DNA of 64,000 nucleotides from Halarcobacter sp. (GCF_963675975.1 NZ_OY780939.1:868001-932000), one strand, 5' to 3'. Positions 1 to 8,350 are shown, numbered from the stretch's first letter. Numbers and translations are program-made. Notes: generated by a model from the sequence alone, not told the origin.

Positions 1-818
1 TACTCCTTAATTATTACACTTAAACCACGCTTTATATTTGCTAGCGTGTAAATATCATCTATTTTTATATAATTAGTCTCTTCTGGAATTTCTAATAGAA
101 GAGAATCCTTCTTTTCTTCTGCTTTTACGATAGCTAGAATATCTAGATGTTTATCATAAAAAACCACTTGAGGAAACCATTCATTACCATATTTTGAAAT
201 TATGTTAATAATCTTTGCATTTTCTATTTTAATAAAATACGGACTTAACGGTTTCCTGAAATTTACCCTCTCATTGTTTGTAATTGTATACGCATTTGAA
301 AGGATAGAGTTAGATGTATCAATCTCATACACCCACTTTACAAACCCCTCTTGTTTGATATCAACAAATTTGCAATTGTTTTTTGCTAATTCCTTTGATA
401 ACATAAGAGGGTCGATGGCGGCCTCGGTTTTTAGGTTAATTGTCCATCTAATAACTTTATTTTCTTCGTAAATTAACTCTTTTGTAAAATAGTGATAATA
501 TCCCAATGCTGTTAAAGAATCAGAAATGATTTTCATAGATTTAATAGGATCGTTAGAGATTTTAAAAGTTATTGAAATATCTTCTGGTCTATCTAATCCA
601 ACCTTTAGTAATCCATTTTCCTTAAGTTTCTCCATTACTGTAATATAATTAACACTTCCATCTGAATAAAATGCAGAGTTTTTTTGAAATAAATAGTCTA
701 TTAAACTTCTATTTTCATTAAACTCTTTATATCCTATAATATTTTGAATCTTATCATCCAAAACAGAAGCATTCAACACTATTACACTAATAAAAAGTAA
801 ACTTAATTTTTTTATCAT
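1..818 (-). CDS. Hypothetical secreted protein, C-terminus cut by window edge
   Basis: I do not recognise this gene. The frame is open from an ATG at 818 down to the window edge, giving about 272 residues with no stop. It begins with a short signal-peptide-like segment (two lysines, then a hydrophobic run ending near Asn-Ala-Ser), so the product is probably exported to the periplasm. The rest is a soluble mixed alpha/beta protein with no repeats and no motif I can name. A GAGTGGA sequence upstream fits as ribosome binding site. It starts 9 bases after the stop of the upstream rRNA methyltransferase gene, so the two are probably co-transcribed. Confidence 0.75.
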   Translation of the reverse strand, partial: MIKKLSLLFISVIVLNASVLDDKIQNIIGYKEFNENRSLIDYLFQKNSAFYSDGSVNYITVMEKLKENGLLKVGLDRPEDISITFKISNDPIKSMKIISDSLTALGYYHYFTKELIYEENKVIRWTINLKTEAAIDPLMLSKELAKNNCKFVDIKQEGFVKWVYEIDTSNSILSNAYTITNNERVNFRKPLSPYFIKIENAKIINIISKYGNEWFPQVVFYDKHLDILAIVKAEEKKDSLLLEIPEETNYIKIDDIYTLANIKRGLSVIIKE

Positions 819-827
819 TTTCCACTC

Positions 828-1511
828 TTATTTTTTTAAGTTATAAATTAATATTCCACCAGCAACAGATACATTTAAAGAATCAAAGTCATTTGACATC
901 TTTATTGAAATCTTTTGATCAAGCTTTTTTATCATCTTGTTTGAAAGGCCATCACCTTCACTTCCAAGCACTAATGCCGTTTTCTCACAATTGTTTTCAA
1001 AACCTTTTAAGTCAATACCATCCATAGATGCTCCAAAAAGTTTGAATCCATTTTGTTTTAATTCATTGGCTACATCCAATGAGTTTGGATTATGACAAAA
1101 GGAAATATCAAAAAGTGCTCCGCTACTAGTTCTTGCTATACCTTCAAAGTTTAGTTGTCTTACATTGCTTGCAATTATTGTATTTACACCCAAAGAGTAA
1201 GCTGTCCGACAAATTGCTCCAATATTTCCAACGTCAGTAAGTCCATCTAAAACAATAACAAAATCTGAATCTTTGATATCTTTTAAAGATGAAGTTTCAA
1301 ACTCTTTTAGTCTTAGAAAAAATCCTTGGTGGTTTCCACCTTTTGCTAAACTTTGTGCTTTTTTATTATCAAGCTTTATAATTTTTTTATTTAGACTTGT
1401 AAATCTTTTAAATAGTTTTGGTTCAATATCTTTTGAAAACATAACTTCTTCTATAAGATTTGGATGTCTATCAAGTACGTAGAGTACTACTTGTTTTCCG
1501 TATATAATCAT
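828..1511 (-). CDS. rlmB: TrmH/SpoU-family 23S rRNA 2'-O-methyltransferase (RlmB-like)
   Basis: This is a SAM-dependent ribose 2'-O-methyltransferase of the SPOUT class, most like RlmB, which methylates G2251 of 23S rRNA in the ribosomal P-loop. The three SpoU motifs are all present in the last 130 residues: NIGAICRTA with the catalytic Arg, LVLGSEGDGLS for SAM binding in the trefoil knot, and FDSLNVSVAGGILIY. The N-terminal 75 residues look like the L30e-type RNA-binding domain of the family. At 227 residues it is near the usual length. The family includes tRNA methyltransferases (TrmH), so the exact substrate is less certain than the chemistry. Confidence 0.88.
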   Translation of the reverse strand: MIIYGKQVVLYVLDRHPNLIEEVMFSKDIEPKLFKRFTSLNKKIIKLDNKKAQSLAKGGNHQGFFLRLKEFETSSLKDIKDSDFVIVLDGLTDVGNIGAICRTAYSLGVNTIIASNVRQLNFEGIARTSSGALFDISFCHNPNSLDVANELKQNGFKLFGASMDGIDLKGFENNCEKTALVLGSEGDGLSNKMIKKLDQKISIKMSNDFDSLNVSVAGGILIYNLKK

Positions 1512-1596
1512 GGGCTAGATTTTATCTAAAATTTGTTGATAATTCACTTTTAAATGGAAATAATATTTACTAATAATAGAATATATAAAAATTTTT

Positions 1597-2406
1597 TTAT
1601 TGAGATAGTTGATTATATATCTCTTTTACACTTTTCCCTGTAAGTTTAGCTATTAGTTTTGCTTTTATTTTTGGTGCTAAATCAAGCTCTTCTATATCTG
1701 AAAGCTCTAGATTTTCACCTTTTGTTTTTGTAGGTTCAATTATTATAACCCATTCACCTTTTATATTTTCATTTTTAAATTGTTCAAAAAGATTTGAAGC
1801 AGTATCTTTATAAATCTTTTGGTGAAGTTTAGTAAGCTCTTTTGCTAAAAAAAGTGTTCTATTTTCATCTATATTTTTAATCTCTTCTAATGTTTTTAAA
1901 AGTCTATGTGGTGATTCATAAAGTATAGGTAAAATTGAGCTTTGCATAACTTGTGAAAGTTTTTGGTGTCTCTCTTTTCCTTTGTGAGCTAAAAATCCAT
2001 AAAATGTAAATTCTGTTTGTTCAAATCCACTCATCGCAAAAGCTGTCAAAACTGCATTTGCTCCAGGAATAACATCATAAACGATATTATTTTGAATACA
2101 AAACTCTACAAGTGAAGCTCCAGGATCTGATACACAAGGCATCCCTGCATCACTAACATATACAATATTTTTTTCAAAATCTTCTGATGTTAAAGTTTTT
2201 AGTATCTGTTTTTCGTTGTGTGAATGAAATGATTTAAAATCACTACAGTTGAATTGTAAATTTTCTCTTTGGGATAAAAGTTGAAGAAGTTTTTTTGTAA
2301 CTCTTGTGTCTTCACAAAAGATTAATTCCGCATCCAATAGGGCAGTGATTGCTCTTTTAGAGATATCCTCTAAATTTCCTATTGGGGTTGGAACTAAAGT
2401 TAACAC
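1597..2406 (-). CDS. rsmI: 16S rRNA (cytidine-1402-2'-O)-methyltransferase
   Basis: RsmI adds the 2'-O-methyl group to C1402 of 16S rRNA in the decoding centre, using SAM. The tetrapyrrole-methylase-like fold is recognisable from LVPTPIGNLEDIS at the N-terminus, then CEDTRVTKKLL, SDAGMPCVSDPG, IPGANAVLTAFAMSGF and FYGFLAHKGKER. The length of 269 residues is normal for the family. It lies immediately downstream of rpmE on the same strand, so translation-related genes form an operon here. I see no defects. Confidence 0.93.
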   Translation of the reverse strand: MLTLVPTPIGNLEDISKRAITALLDAELIFCEDTRVTKKLLQLLSQRENLQFNCSDFKSFHSHNEKQILKTLTSEDFEKNIVYVSDAGMPCVSDPGASLVEFCIQNNIVYDVIPGANAVLTAFAMSGFEQTEFTFYGFLAHKGKERHQKLSQVMQSSILPILYESPHRLLKTLEEIKNIDENRTLFLAKELTKLHQKIYKDTASNLFEQFKNENIKGEWVIIIEPTKTKGENLELSDIEELDLAPKIKAKLIAKLTGKSVKEIYNQLSQ

Positions 2407-2422
2407 TTGCTGTAAGCTAGAA

Positions 2423-2623
2423 TTATTTTTTAGCGTATTTAGCTTTGAATTTTTCTACTCTACCAGCAGCATCAACAATTTTGTGCTCACCAGTGAAGAA
2501 TGGGTGGCAAGCTGAACAAATGTCGATTCTCATTGACTCAACATTTGATTTTGTTTCAAATGTGTTTCCGCAAGCACAAGATACTGTACAAGCTTTGTAA
2601 TCTGGGTGAATATCTTTTTTCAC
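2423..2623 (-). CDS. rpmE: 50S ribosomal protein L31, zinc-binding form
   Basis: This is a 66-residue ribosomal protein L31 of the large subunit (intersubunit bridge). It is the C-plus, zinc-binding form: four cysteines sit in two pairs, CAC near residues 16-18 and CSAC near 36-39, and can form a zinc ribbon. The start MKKDIHPDY is typical for L31. It precedes rsmI by 16 bases in the same operon. Zinc-free L31 paralogues exist in other bacteria, but the cysteines rule that form out here. Confidence 0.95.
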   Translation of the reverse strand: MKKDIHPDYKACTVSCACGNTFETKSNVESMRIDICSACHPFFTGEHKIVDAAGRVEKFKAKYAKK

Positions 2624-2712
2624 TTGATTTTCCTTAGTTTGGTTAATGTCTAATAAAAGGTCGAATCTCTTGCCGCCCTTTACTAAACTCTTAAAATGAA
2701 ATCGGATTATAT

Positions 2713-3582
2713 CTAAAAAAACTTAAGTATCTCTGAATTTAAGTTTTCTATAAAGTTTGAAGTTTTTTCTTTAAATTGACCCTTGTTGAAAGTGTTTTGT
2801 CTTTTTGCTAGTTTTGCTGTATTTAGACTGATTTTTTCTTCTAACTCTTTTTTGTTTAGTTTTCCATCTAAATAATCAAGGGTTTCAATAATACCAATGG
2901 AACTCATACAATTTGGCTCTCTTGTGTATTTACCTTCTAAATAGATTACTTCATCGATAACACCGTCTTTTATCATCTGATTAGTTCTTAAAGCTATTCT
3001 TTCACGAAGTTTTTCCCTATCCCAAACTATTTCAAATATCTTTAAATCTTTTGCAACAGGCTCTTTTGGGTTTAGTTCAAAGTATTTTGATGGAGCCATT
3101 CCACTTTGTTTATAGATAGAAAAAGCTTTTCTAATACGATAAGAATCATTTGAAGAGATTTTTTCCATATACTCTTTATCTAAGTTGTATAACATCTCAT
3201 AAGTTTCTTGCTCAGAACTCTCAAGTGGAAACTCTTTTTCAATACCTGTTGATAAACCTTCTATTAAAGCTTTTAGATAGAACCCTGTTCCTCCTACAAT
3301 AATAAGATTATTGTTATTGTTTTTTGCATACTCTTTTGCATCTTTGTATGTTTGGATAAACTGGATTACATCAAAGTTTTCATTTGGATACACTTCATCT
3401 ATACCAAAATGTTTTATATCACCTCTTTCCTCTTTTGTAGGCTTTGCTGAGGCTATATCTATCTCTTTGTAAACTGATAAAGAGTCTAAAGAGAGAATAA
3501 TAGAATTTGTTTTTTGAGCAATATCTATTGATAGTGCAGTTTTTCCTGAGGCAGTTGAGCCAATAATTGCAATTTCTTTCAT
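2713..3582 (-). CDS. miaA: tRNA dimethylallyltransferase
   Basis: MiaA transfers a dimethylallyl group to N6 of A37 in tRNAs that read codons beginning with U. The N-terminal P-loop [11 protein letters not shown], the downstream [17 protein letters not shown] substrate-binding segment and [14 protein letters not shown] are diagnostic. Length (289 residues) is normal. Two of the unusual tRNAs in this window read UGA and UAG and carry A at position 37, so MiaA could in principle act on them; this is inference. It is transcribed divergently from the prenyltransferase gene at 3631, with about 48 bases between the two starts. Confidence 0.94.
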   Translation of the reverse strand: MKEIAIIGSTASGKTALSIDIAQKTNSIILSLDSLSVYKEIDIASAKPTKEERGDIKHFGIDEVYPNENFDVIQFIQTYKDAKEYAKNNNNNLIIVGGTGFYLKALIEGLSTGIEKEFPLESSEQETYEMLYNLDKEYMEKISSNDSYRIRKAFSIYKQSGMAPSKYFELNPKEPVAKDLKIFEIVWDREKLRERIALRTNQMIKDGVIDEVIYLEGKYTREPNCMSSIGIIETLDYLDGKLNKKELEEKISLNTAKLAKRQNTFNKGQFKEKTSNFIENLNSEILKFF

Positions 3583-3630
3583 AAAAAAATTGTATCAAAA
3601 TTTTACTCTTATTTTGATATACTTTCGCCC

Positions 3631-4500
3631 ATGGAAAATATAAAACGAATTTTAAACAATTTTAATGAACTAGTTATGTTCAAACACTCAATTTTTGCTT
3701 TACCTTTTATCTTTATTGCTATGATTGTTTCATCAGTTGAAGTAAATGGTAGTGCGTGGTTTGGCTTTAAATTACTTATTTTAGGTGTATTAGCCGCTGT
3801 TAGTGCAAGAAATTTTGCAATGGGTTTCAATAGATATATGGATAGAGATATTGATGCTTTAAATCCAAGAACAATAAATAGACCAAATGTAGATGGAAGA
3901 GTAACTCCTACTCAAATGCTAGTTTTTGTTATTTTGAATGCTTTAGCTTTTATAGTGGTGGCATATTTTGTAAATGACTTGGCATTTTATCTTTCAATAC
4001 CTATTTTATTTGTTATAGGTTCATATTCTTATTTTAAAAGATTCTCTTATCTAGCTCACATAATACTTGGTATCTCTTTAGGTTTAGCTCCAATTGCAGG
4101 AGTTGTAGCAATTAGTGAAACTATAACTTTATGGTCAGTTTTATTAAGTATCGGTGTTATGTTTTGGGTTGCAGGCTTTGACTTATTGTATTCTTTACAA
4201 GATATTGAAGTTGATAAAAAGTTAGGATTACACTCAATACCTAGTAAATTTGGTGCAAAAAAGACAATGCTTATCTCAAAAATGTTTCACTTATGTACTG
4301 TTTTGTTTTGGTTTTTATTTGTTATTACTTCAACTAGTGGAATCTTTGCTTATTTAGCTGTAATAGTTGCAGCAGTTATGCTTACATATGAACATATTTT
4401 AGTAAATAGAGACTTCACAAAAATCGATAAAGCTTTTTTTACAGTTAACGGATATCTGGGGATTGTATTTTTCTTCTTGATACTTATTGACTCATTTTGA
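3631..4500 (+). CDS. mqnP: UbiA-family prenyltransferase, probably MqnP of the futalosine menaquinone pathway
   Basis: This is an integral-membrane aromatic prenyltransferase with about eight hydrophobic helices. The first Asp-rich motif is NRYMDRDIDALNPRT, which binds the Mg-diphosphate of the prenyl donor. The second is the DLLYSLQDIEVDKKLGLHS region. Campylobacterota make menaquinone by the futalosine route, where the UbiA homologue is MqnP, so that name is preferred over ubiA; this rests on lineage rather than on a residue I can point to. The gene ends in TGA (4498-4500), showing that UGA is used as a normal stop in this genome. Confidence 0.85.
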   Translation: MENIKRILNNFNELVMFKHSIFALPFIFIAMIVSSVEVNGSAWFGFKLLILGVLAAVSARNFAMGFNRYMDRDIDALNPRTINRPNVDGRVTPTQMLVFVILNALAFIVVAYFVNDLAFYLSIPILFVIGSYSYFKRFSYLAHIILGISLGLAPIAGVVAISETITLWSVLLSIGVMFWVAGFDLLYSLQDIEVDKKLGLHSIPSKFGAKKTMLISKMFHLCTVLFWFLFVITSTSGIFAYLAVIVAAVMLTYEHILVNRDFTKIDKAFFTVNGYLGIVFFFLILIDSF

Positions 4501-4550
4501 GACAAAGTTTAATCAACATTTAAAAATAACTTAAAAACTTTTTAGTTGTA

Positions 4551-4569
4551 TTTCAATATAATATTGAAA
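4551..4569 (+). promoter_or_regulatory. Palindrome overlapping the -10 of the GGDEF gene
   Basis: The bases TTTCAATAT-A-ATATTGAAA form a 19-bp perfect palindrome with 9-bp arms, 20 bases before the start at 4590. A TATAAT (4557-4562) lies inside it, so a protein bound here would cover the promoter. The half-site ATTGAAA also occurs around the island repressor gene near 6541, which may be coincidence in such AT-rich DNA. Confidence 0.4.
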
Positions 4570-4589
4570 TCAATTAAAAAGGCCTTTTT

Positions 4590-5393
4590 ATGAGCAATAA
4601 ACTAAAAGAAGTAACATATCTAACAAAAAAAGATTTAAAAAAACTAGATATCGTTTTACCTGGCAAGTATACAAACACTTTTGAAAATATTGCAAAGGTT
4701 TTAGAAGTTGATTTAGAGGACAAACAGATTGTAATAAAAGACTTAAGTAGCGATATTGACCACTTAAATAATATTGTTGACCAAACAAGTAAAAATTTAA
4801 ATCAAATACAAAAATCTACTGAAGATGCCCAACAAGCAATAAAAGATAAAAATGAAAAGACTCTAGAAGAGATAAGTAAAGAGTTAAAAAAGATGAAAGA
4901 AGAGATTGCTTTTTTACAAAAACAACTTTTCTCAGATCCTTTAACTGGAGCACTAAACAGAAAATGGTTAAATGAAACATACCTAAAAGATGATTGTTTT
5001 CAAAATGATGGATTTATTGCTTTTTTAGATTTAAATGATTTCAAAAAAATAAATGACACTTATGGTCATCTTGTAGGTGACCAAGTTTTAAAATATCTAG
5101 TTAAGTTTTTAAAAAAAGAGTTAACTTTCCCTGGTGTCGATATAGTAAGATATGCAGGAGATGAATTCTTACTTTTATTTAATAGAAGTAAAGTAACCAT
5201 TCCTAATATAAATAGAGTGGTAAATGAACTACAAATAAAACTAGCAAAACAAAATCTAAAATCCTCAAAAATAGATAGCTTGCACTTCTCTTTTGCCTAT
5301 GGTTTGACAACTTTCAAACATGGTGATACTTTTGATGAAATACTAGAGATAGTAGATGAATTGATGTATAAAAATAAACAAGAAGCAAAATAA
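4590..5393 (+). CDS. GGDEF-domain diguanylate cyclase
   Basis: This protein makes cyclic di-GMP from two GTP. The C-terminal GGDEF domain (about residues 115-265) has FSDPLTGALNRKWL at its start and RYAGDEF as the active-site loop; AGDEF is a tolerated variant of GGDEF. The inhibitory RxxD site is absent, because the residues before the loop are PGVD, so product inhibition is unlikely. Residues 35-110 are predicted coiled coil, probably a dimerisation segment. No membrane helix or sensory domain is visible. An AAGG motif about 8 bases upstream supports the ATG at 4590. Confidence 0.9.
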   Translation: MSNKLKEVTYLTKKDLKKLDIVLPGKYTNTFENIAKVLEVDLEDKQIVIKDLSSDIDHLNNIVDQTSKNLNQIQKSTEDAQQAIKDKNEKTLEEISKELKKMKEEIAFLQKQLFSDPLTGALNRKWLNETYLKDDCFQNDGFIAFLDLNDFKKINDTYGHLVGDQVLKYLVKFLKKELTFPGVDIVRYAGDEFLLLFNRSKVTIPNINRVVNELQIKLAKQNLKSSKIDSLHFSFAYGLTTFKHGDTFDEILEIVDELMYKNKQEAK

Positions 5394-5505
5394 AACGATA
5401 ATCTTAAACTTAACTTAATCTTAAGTTCCTACTTATACAAAACTATTAAGAAAAATGTATTAAAAAATTATATATAGTTGAATTAACGGTAATTCTAGGT
5501 ACTAC

Positions 5506-5534
5506 TTGACAAAACAATATATATTGTTTATAAT
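5506..5534 (+). promoter_or_regulatory. Consensus sigma-70 promoter with an 18-bp palindrome as spacer
   Basis: TTGACA (5506-5511) and TATAAT (5529-5534) are both perfect consensus hexamers at the ideal 17-bp spacing. The spacer is almost entirely the palindrome AAACAATATATATTGTTT (5512-5529), the natural place for a repressor to block the polymerase. This is the strongest promoter visible in the window, and it drives only the 40-residue reading frame at 5565. Confidence 0.75.
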
Positions 5535-5564
5535 GGTAATAAAATATAGAGAAAGGATATAATT

Positions 5565-5687
5565 ATGAGTATTTATAAATTAAAACTAGATGCAAATATG
5601 CAAACAAGTAAAAAAGCAAGTTTTACAAATCTCTCAATTTACCTTGGAATAATTTTAGCAGCAGCAGTAATTTTTGCTTTTATCTAA
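5565..5687 (+). CDS. Small single-pass membrane protein, 40 residues
   Basis: This short reading frame begins MSIYKLKLDANMQTSKKASF and then has one transmembrane segment (YLGIILAAAVIFAFI), with the stop right after it. A GAAAGGAT Shine-Dalgarno lies just upstream, and a perfect sigma-70 promoter about 30 bases before the start supports real expression. The shape (charged N-terminus, one C-terminal helix) fits a regulatory or tail-anchored micro-protein. No function can be named. It sits in the core chromosome, next to tRNA-Arg. Confidence 0.7.
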   Translation: MSIYKLKLDANMQTSKKASFTNLSIYLGIILAAAVIFAFI

Positions 5688-5774
5688 CTCTAGAGTCTAA
5701 ACTAAGTAGAATTCAGAGTAGTTTAAACATAGTGTGTGTAAAATTCGCACTCTAAAGTGTATTTACACACAAGC

Positions 5775-5851
5775 GCGTCTGTGGCTCAACTGGATAGAGC
5801 GCCGGGTTTCGGCCCCGGTGGTTGTGGGTTCGAATCCTACCAGGCGTGCCA
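5775..5851 (+). tRNA. tRNA-Arg(UCG), island integration site
   Basis: The cloverleaf is complete: acceptor 5775-5781 with 5841-5847, D-stem GCTC/GAGC, anticodon loop TTTCGGC giving UCG, a short variable loop, T-arm, discriminator G and an encoded CCA. Its 3' portion from 5806 through the CCA and two more bases is duplicated exactly at 53438-53485, which marks it as the attachment site of the island. The gene stays intact because the element carries the missing 3' end. Confidence 0.93.
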
Positions 5852-5853
5852 TT
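5806..5853 (+). repeat. Left attachment site (attL), 48-bp direct repeat
   Basis: These 48 bases cover the anticodon-loop-to-CCA half of tRNA-Arg and match 53438-53485 base for base; flanking bases differ on both sides. With the integrase gene next to the right copy, this is the standard signature of site-specific integration into a tRNA 3' end. Confidence 0.93.
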
Positions 5854-5856
5854 TAG

Positions 5857-5910
5857 AAGCTCGATATAATGAACTCTGTAGAGTTTTTATATCGGGCTTT
5901 ATTATTTTAA
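5857..5910 (+). terminator. Intrinsic terminator after tRNA-Arg
   Basis: AAGCTCGATATAA (5857-5869) pairs with TTATATCGGGCTT (5887-5899) through 13 pairs including one G-U. A smaller hairpin (AACTCT/AGAGTT) sits in its loop and a T-rich tail follows. It lies just inside the island and can end tRNA-Arg transcription. Confidence 0.7.
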
Positions 5911-5921
5911 TAAAATTTAAA

Positions 5922-5939
5922 TTCCAACCTATTTCCAAC
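5922..5939 (+). repeat. Integrase arm-type site, left copy
   Basis: TTCCAACCTATTTCCAAC occurs here and again at 53293-53310, each time just inside an island end. Each copy itself contains the half-site TTCCAAC twice. Paired subterminal repeats of this kind are typical arm-type binding sites of tyrosine integrases. Confidence 0.6.
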
Positions 5940-5941
5940 TA

Positions 5942-6517
5942 TTACTCAAAAGATAAATGTTTATTTGAAAGATTTCTACCTTCCCATAACATAGAAAGAA
6001 AATATTGATACCGTTTAGAAATAAAATCTATTTCTATATCAAATAGTTCTTCAATAAAAATAATAGCATTAGTTCTGTTTCTTTCTATAATACCATGCTG
6101 AACTTTGTCTTTTAGTAATTCAATTCTATAATTTCTAATTGCTTGTATTAAAGAATTTCTATCTATATTTTTTAAATCAACAGTTTCACTCTGGAAAGCT
6201 CGATACATTAATATAAGTTCTGCTTGATAATTAGAAATTGATTTTTTAGATTTTTCAACAATTCTATATCTTATCGAATTAGAGATCAATTCATCTTCTA
6301 TATATATATTATGAGATGGTTCTTCACTCTCTTTGAATAAAAAATACAATGCATTTTCATCAATTGTTGCTAACTTTTCTAATAATGTTCCTATGGCATT
6401 TCTTGATTTCCATCCACTTATTGTAGATTGTTGAGTATTTAATACTGTAGCTAATTCTGTTGTATTTTTTACATTGAAATACAATATTAATTTTTCAATA
6501 AGCTTGCCTGCATTCAT
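5942..6517 (-). CDS. CI-type phage repressor-like transcription regulator
   Basis: The N-terminal 65 residues match the helix-turn-helix domain of phage CI repressors: LIEKLILYFNVKNTTELATVL, then QQSTISGWKSRNAI as recognition region and ALYFLF. The C-terminal half is helical and lacks an S24 peptidase Ser-Lys pair that I can see, so RecA-dependent self-cleavage is not evident. The start at 6517 is preferred over an in-frame ATG 39 bases upstream because AAAAGG lies at proper distance. It is transcribed away from the gene at 6707. TTGAAATA-type repeats in and before this gene are likely operators. Probably it controls excision or transfer genes of the island. Confidence 0.72.
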   Translation of the reverse strand: MNAGKLIEKLILYFNVKNTTELATVLNTQQSTISGWKSRNAIGTLLEKLATIDENALYFLFKESEEPSHNIYIEDELISNSIRYRIVEKSKKSISNYQAELILMYRAFQSETVDLKNIDRNSLIQAIRNYRIELLKDKVQHGIIERNRTNAIIFIEELFDIEIDFISKRYQYFLSMLWEGRNLSNKHLSFE

Positions 6518-6540
6518 AATTAACCTTTTTTTATGATAAT

Positions 6541-6559
6541 TTATTGAAATATACAATAA
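6541..6559. promoter_or_regulatory. Likely repressor operator, TTATTG-N7-CAATAA
   Basis: An inverted repeat with 6-bp arms and a 7-base AAATATA spacer lies between the divergent repressor and excisionase-like genes. Related ATTGAAATA motifs lie near 6474 inside the repressor gene and near 6615 inside the rightward promoter spacer, so several sites of one regulator are likely. Confidence 0.5.
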
Positions 6560-6605
6560 TAATGATAAAAAATAAAGAAAATATTTAGAAAGTAAATAAA
6601 AAGTA

Positions 6606-6634
6606 TTGACATATATTGAAATATTTGATATTAT
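6606..6634 (+). promoter_or_regulatory. Sigma-70 promoter for the 6707 gene
   Basis: TTGACA (6606-6611) and TATTAT (6629-6634) are spaced by exactly 17 bp. The spacer contains ATATTGAAATATT, which resembles the operator-like repeat at 6541, so repression by the CI-like protein is plausible. Confidence 0.6.
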
Positions 6635-6706
6635 CTTGATTAATTATTTATTATCTAAATATTTATTTAATAAATAATGATTATATTTAAATATGAAAGG
6701 AATAAA

Positions 6707-7234
6707 ATGAGTTGTACATATAATTATAAATATGAGAAAAGTGATATTTATATGGATATATACAAAAATCCAGATGAAAAATGGAAAGATATAATTGTAA
6801 ATAATCCAGAAATGCGTAATAGAATAACTGTCAATGAACTAGAATTATCATCTATACTTGGACAAGGAGCATCAGTCTCAACATTAAGTACTTTACGTAG
6901 TGCAGGGAAACAGTATATTGAATATATACAAATAAAAAAAAGATCAAGAGTACTTTATCCATTAATTAATATATGTGAATTTACAACTGAGATGAAAATT
7001 GCGAATAAACATGATTGGCTTGTAAGACAGATTAAAAAATCTGACTATTTAGAGTTAAATAGTAATATAATAAATCAAAATACTATTGCAAAAATATTAG
7101 GTGTTAAGCCAGGAACAATAATAGAGTATAGAAAAGAAGGATTATTTATTGAACCTATAAAAGTAAAAGGAACGTTATTTTTAATAGACAATTTAGTTAG
7201 CTGGGTATTAAAAAATTCAATTAAGTGCGTGTAA
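6707..7234 (+). CDS. Protein with two excisionase/MerR-like winged-helix regions
   Basis: The protein of about 175 residues has two similar stretches: one around ELSSILGQGASVSTLSTLRSAG, followed by basic residues, and one around NTIAKILGVKPGTIIEYRKEG followed by a short beta wing. Both resemble AlpA/Xis-type DNA-binding domains, but this is pattern recognition, not a named match. The ATG at 6707 has an ideal AAAGGAAT upstream, so it is preferred over the ATG at 6677. Position opposite a CI-like repressor at the island left end suggests an excision or transcription-activation role. Confidence 0.6.
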   Translation: MSCTYNYKYEKSDIYMDIYKNPDEKWKDIIVNNPEMRNRITVNELELSSILGQGASVSTLSTLRSAGKQYIEYIQIKKRSRVLYPLINICEFTTEMKIANKHDWLVRQIKKSDYLELNSNIINQNTIAKILGVKPGTIIEYRKEGLFIEPIKVKGTLFLIDNLVSWVLKNSIKCV

Positions 7235-7244
7235 AGAGTGTATA

Positions 7245-7718
7245 TTGAAAGATCTAGAATTAAAATTAAAATTAACGAATGAGAGTCAAAAAAAAATGAT
7301 TAATTGGTTCTCAAGACAAAATGAAGAAATAAAACTAAAAATATTTGAAGAAAAGAGAAATCATTTTTTTAAACTGAAACAAGATATCAATGAAAAAAAT
7401 GAAATAGTTGATTACATGTCTTTTATTTTAGCCGTAAAAGTTATCCATGAAAAGCTTGATTATCTGAATAAAAAAAATAAAAGCAAATCATTAAATGAAA
7501 TTACCCACATCACTAATCTTGAATTGAAATCATTTAAGAAAGTATCAAAAAAAGAAAAGTATGATGCAATTGTGGATAGGTTTTCAATTATAGATAAGTT
7601 GAGAGAAGAGAGTTACAGCTGGAGAGATATTTCGCTGATTTTTAAAACTAAATATAGACAAGATGTCTCACATCAATACATAAAAAATGTATATGAGGAG
7701 TTAAAGGATGGACAATAA
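7245..7718 (+). CDS. Hypothetical helical protein
   Basis: I do not recognise this 157-residue, lysine-rich and mostly helical protein. The last 45 residues (LREESYSWRDISLIFKTKYRQDVSHQYIKNVYEEL) resemble a helix-turn-helix of the type found in small plasmid regulators, so DNA binding is possible. It starts with TTG after an AAAGAG motif, 10 bases behind the upstream gene, and its 3' end overlaps the next gene by 11 bases. The three genes 6707-8121 therefore form one transcript. Confidence 0.55.
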   Translation: MKDLELKLKLTNESQKKMINWFSRQNEEIKLKIFEEKRNHFFKLKQDINEKNEIVDYMSFILAVKVIHEKLDYLNKKNKSKSLNEITHITNLELKSFKKVSKKEKYDAIVDRFSIIDKLREESYSWRDISLIFKTKYRQDVSHQYIKNVYEELKDGQ

Positions 7719-8121
7719 TTCAGTATTATATGGAATTATCTATATAATCACATTAATAATAAGTGTAGTGATAATTAAAAATAATATAAAGAGAATCTTT
7801 ATTAGTTTTCTTGTTCAAGAAAGAAAAAAAATCAAAAAAAGTATAGATGAAATATTACTTGTGCACAACAATGATATTGAGAATCTTAGTAGAAAATTGC
7901 ACTTAAGTAGAGATCAATTAAAACGAATAGATCTAACTTTGCATCCTTTAAAAGACACTACAGAAACGATTATGAATGATCTTCATGGCATTTCACTACT
8001 TACAGTTGCCATAAAAAACACACTTGATGAAAGAAAAAAACTTGAAGAAAAAATAAAAGTTTTGAAAAAAGAGAATACAAGATTAAGAGAAAATATTAGA
8101 GAAATGGAACTAAGATTATAA
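7708..8121 (+). CDS. Single-pass membrane protein with C-terminal coiled coil
   Basis: The 137-residue product has one N-terminal transmembrane helix (about residues 8-26), a basic cytoplasmic flank and a long heptad-rich C-terminus (DERKKLEEKIKVLKKENTRL). This architecture is common in plasmid and island proteins that anchor DNA-processing factors to the membrane, but no family can be named. It overlaps the upstream gene by 11 bases, which indicates translational coupling. Confidence 0.55.
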   Translation: MDNNSVLYGIIYIITLIISVVIIKNNIKRIFISFLVQERKKIKKSIDEILLVHNNDIENLSRKLHLSRDQLKRIDLTLHPLKDTTETIMNDLHGISLLTVAIKNTLDERKKLEEKIKVLKKENTRLRENIREMELRL

Positions 8122-8350
8122 AGGGGGATTTAACACTCCCTAATTAAAGACCATTAAATATTCAGTAGCCAATAGATTATGAAATTGTAACATAGTCTAT
8201 CTTAGTGGAACGATTTGTTCCAAATATTACAGGTTGTGGAACAGTCAGCATCTAGCCAAATTTTAAAGCTTTATTCAAAGATTAATATAAAAAAGTTTAT
8301 GGAATGTTAGAATATTTATATTACTTTAATTTAAGTTGTTTAATAGTACC
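8122..8350. other. Non-coding gap with a small inverted repeat
   Basis: No reading frame is convincing here. TGGAAC-gattt-GTTCCA near 8206 is a 6-bp inverted repeat that could be a regulator site. The run AGGGGG...CTCCCT just after the stop at 8121 can form a weak stem without a T-tail. Nothing else is visible. Confidence 0.4.

Noticed and set aside
5757-6008. Protein frame over tRNA-Arg
   Set aside because: It runs through a tRNA gene and a terminator, lacks a ribosome site and has no plausible composition.
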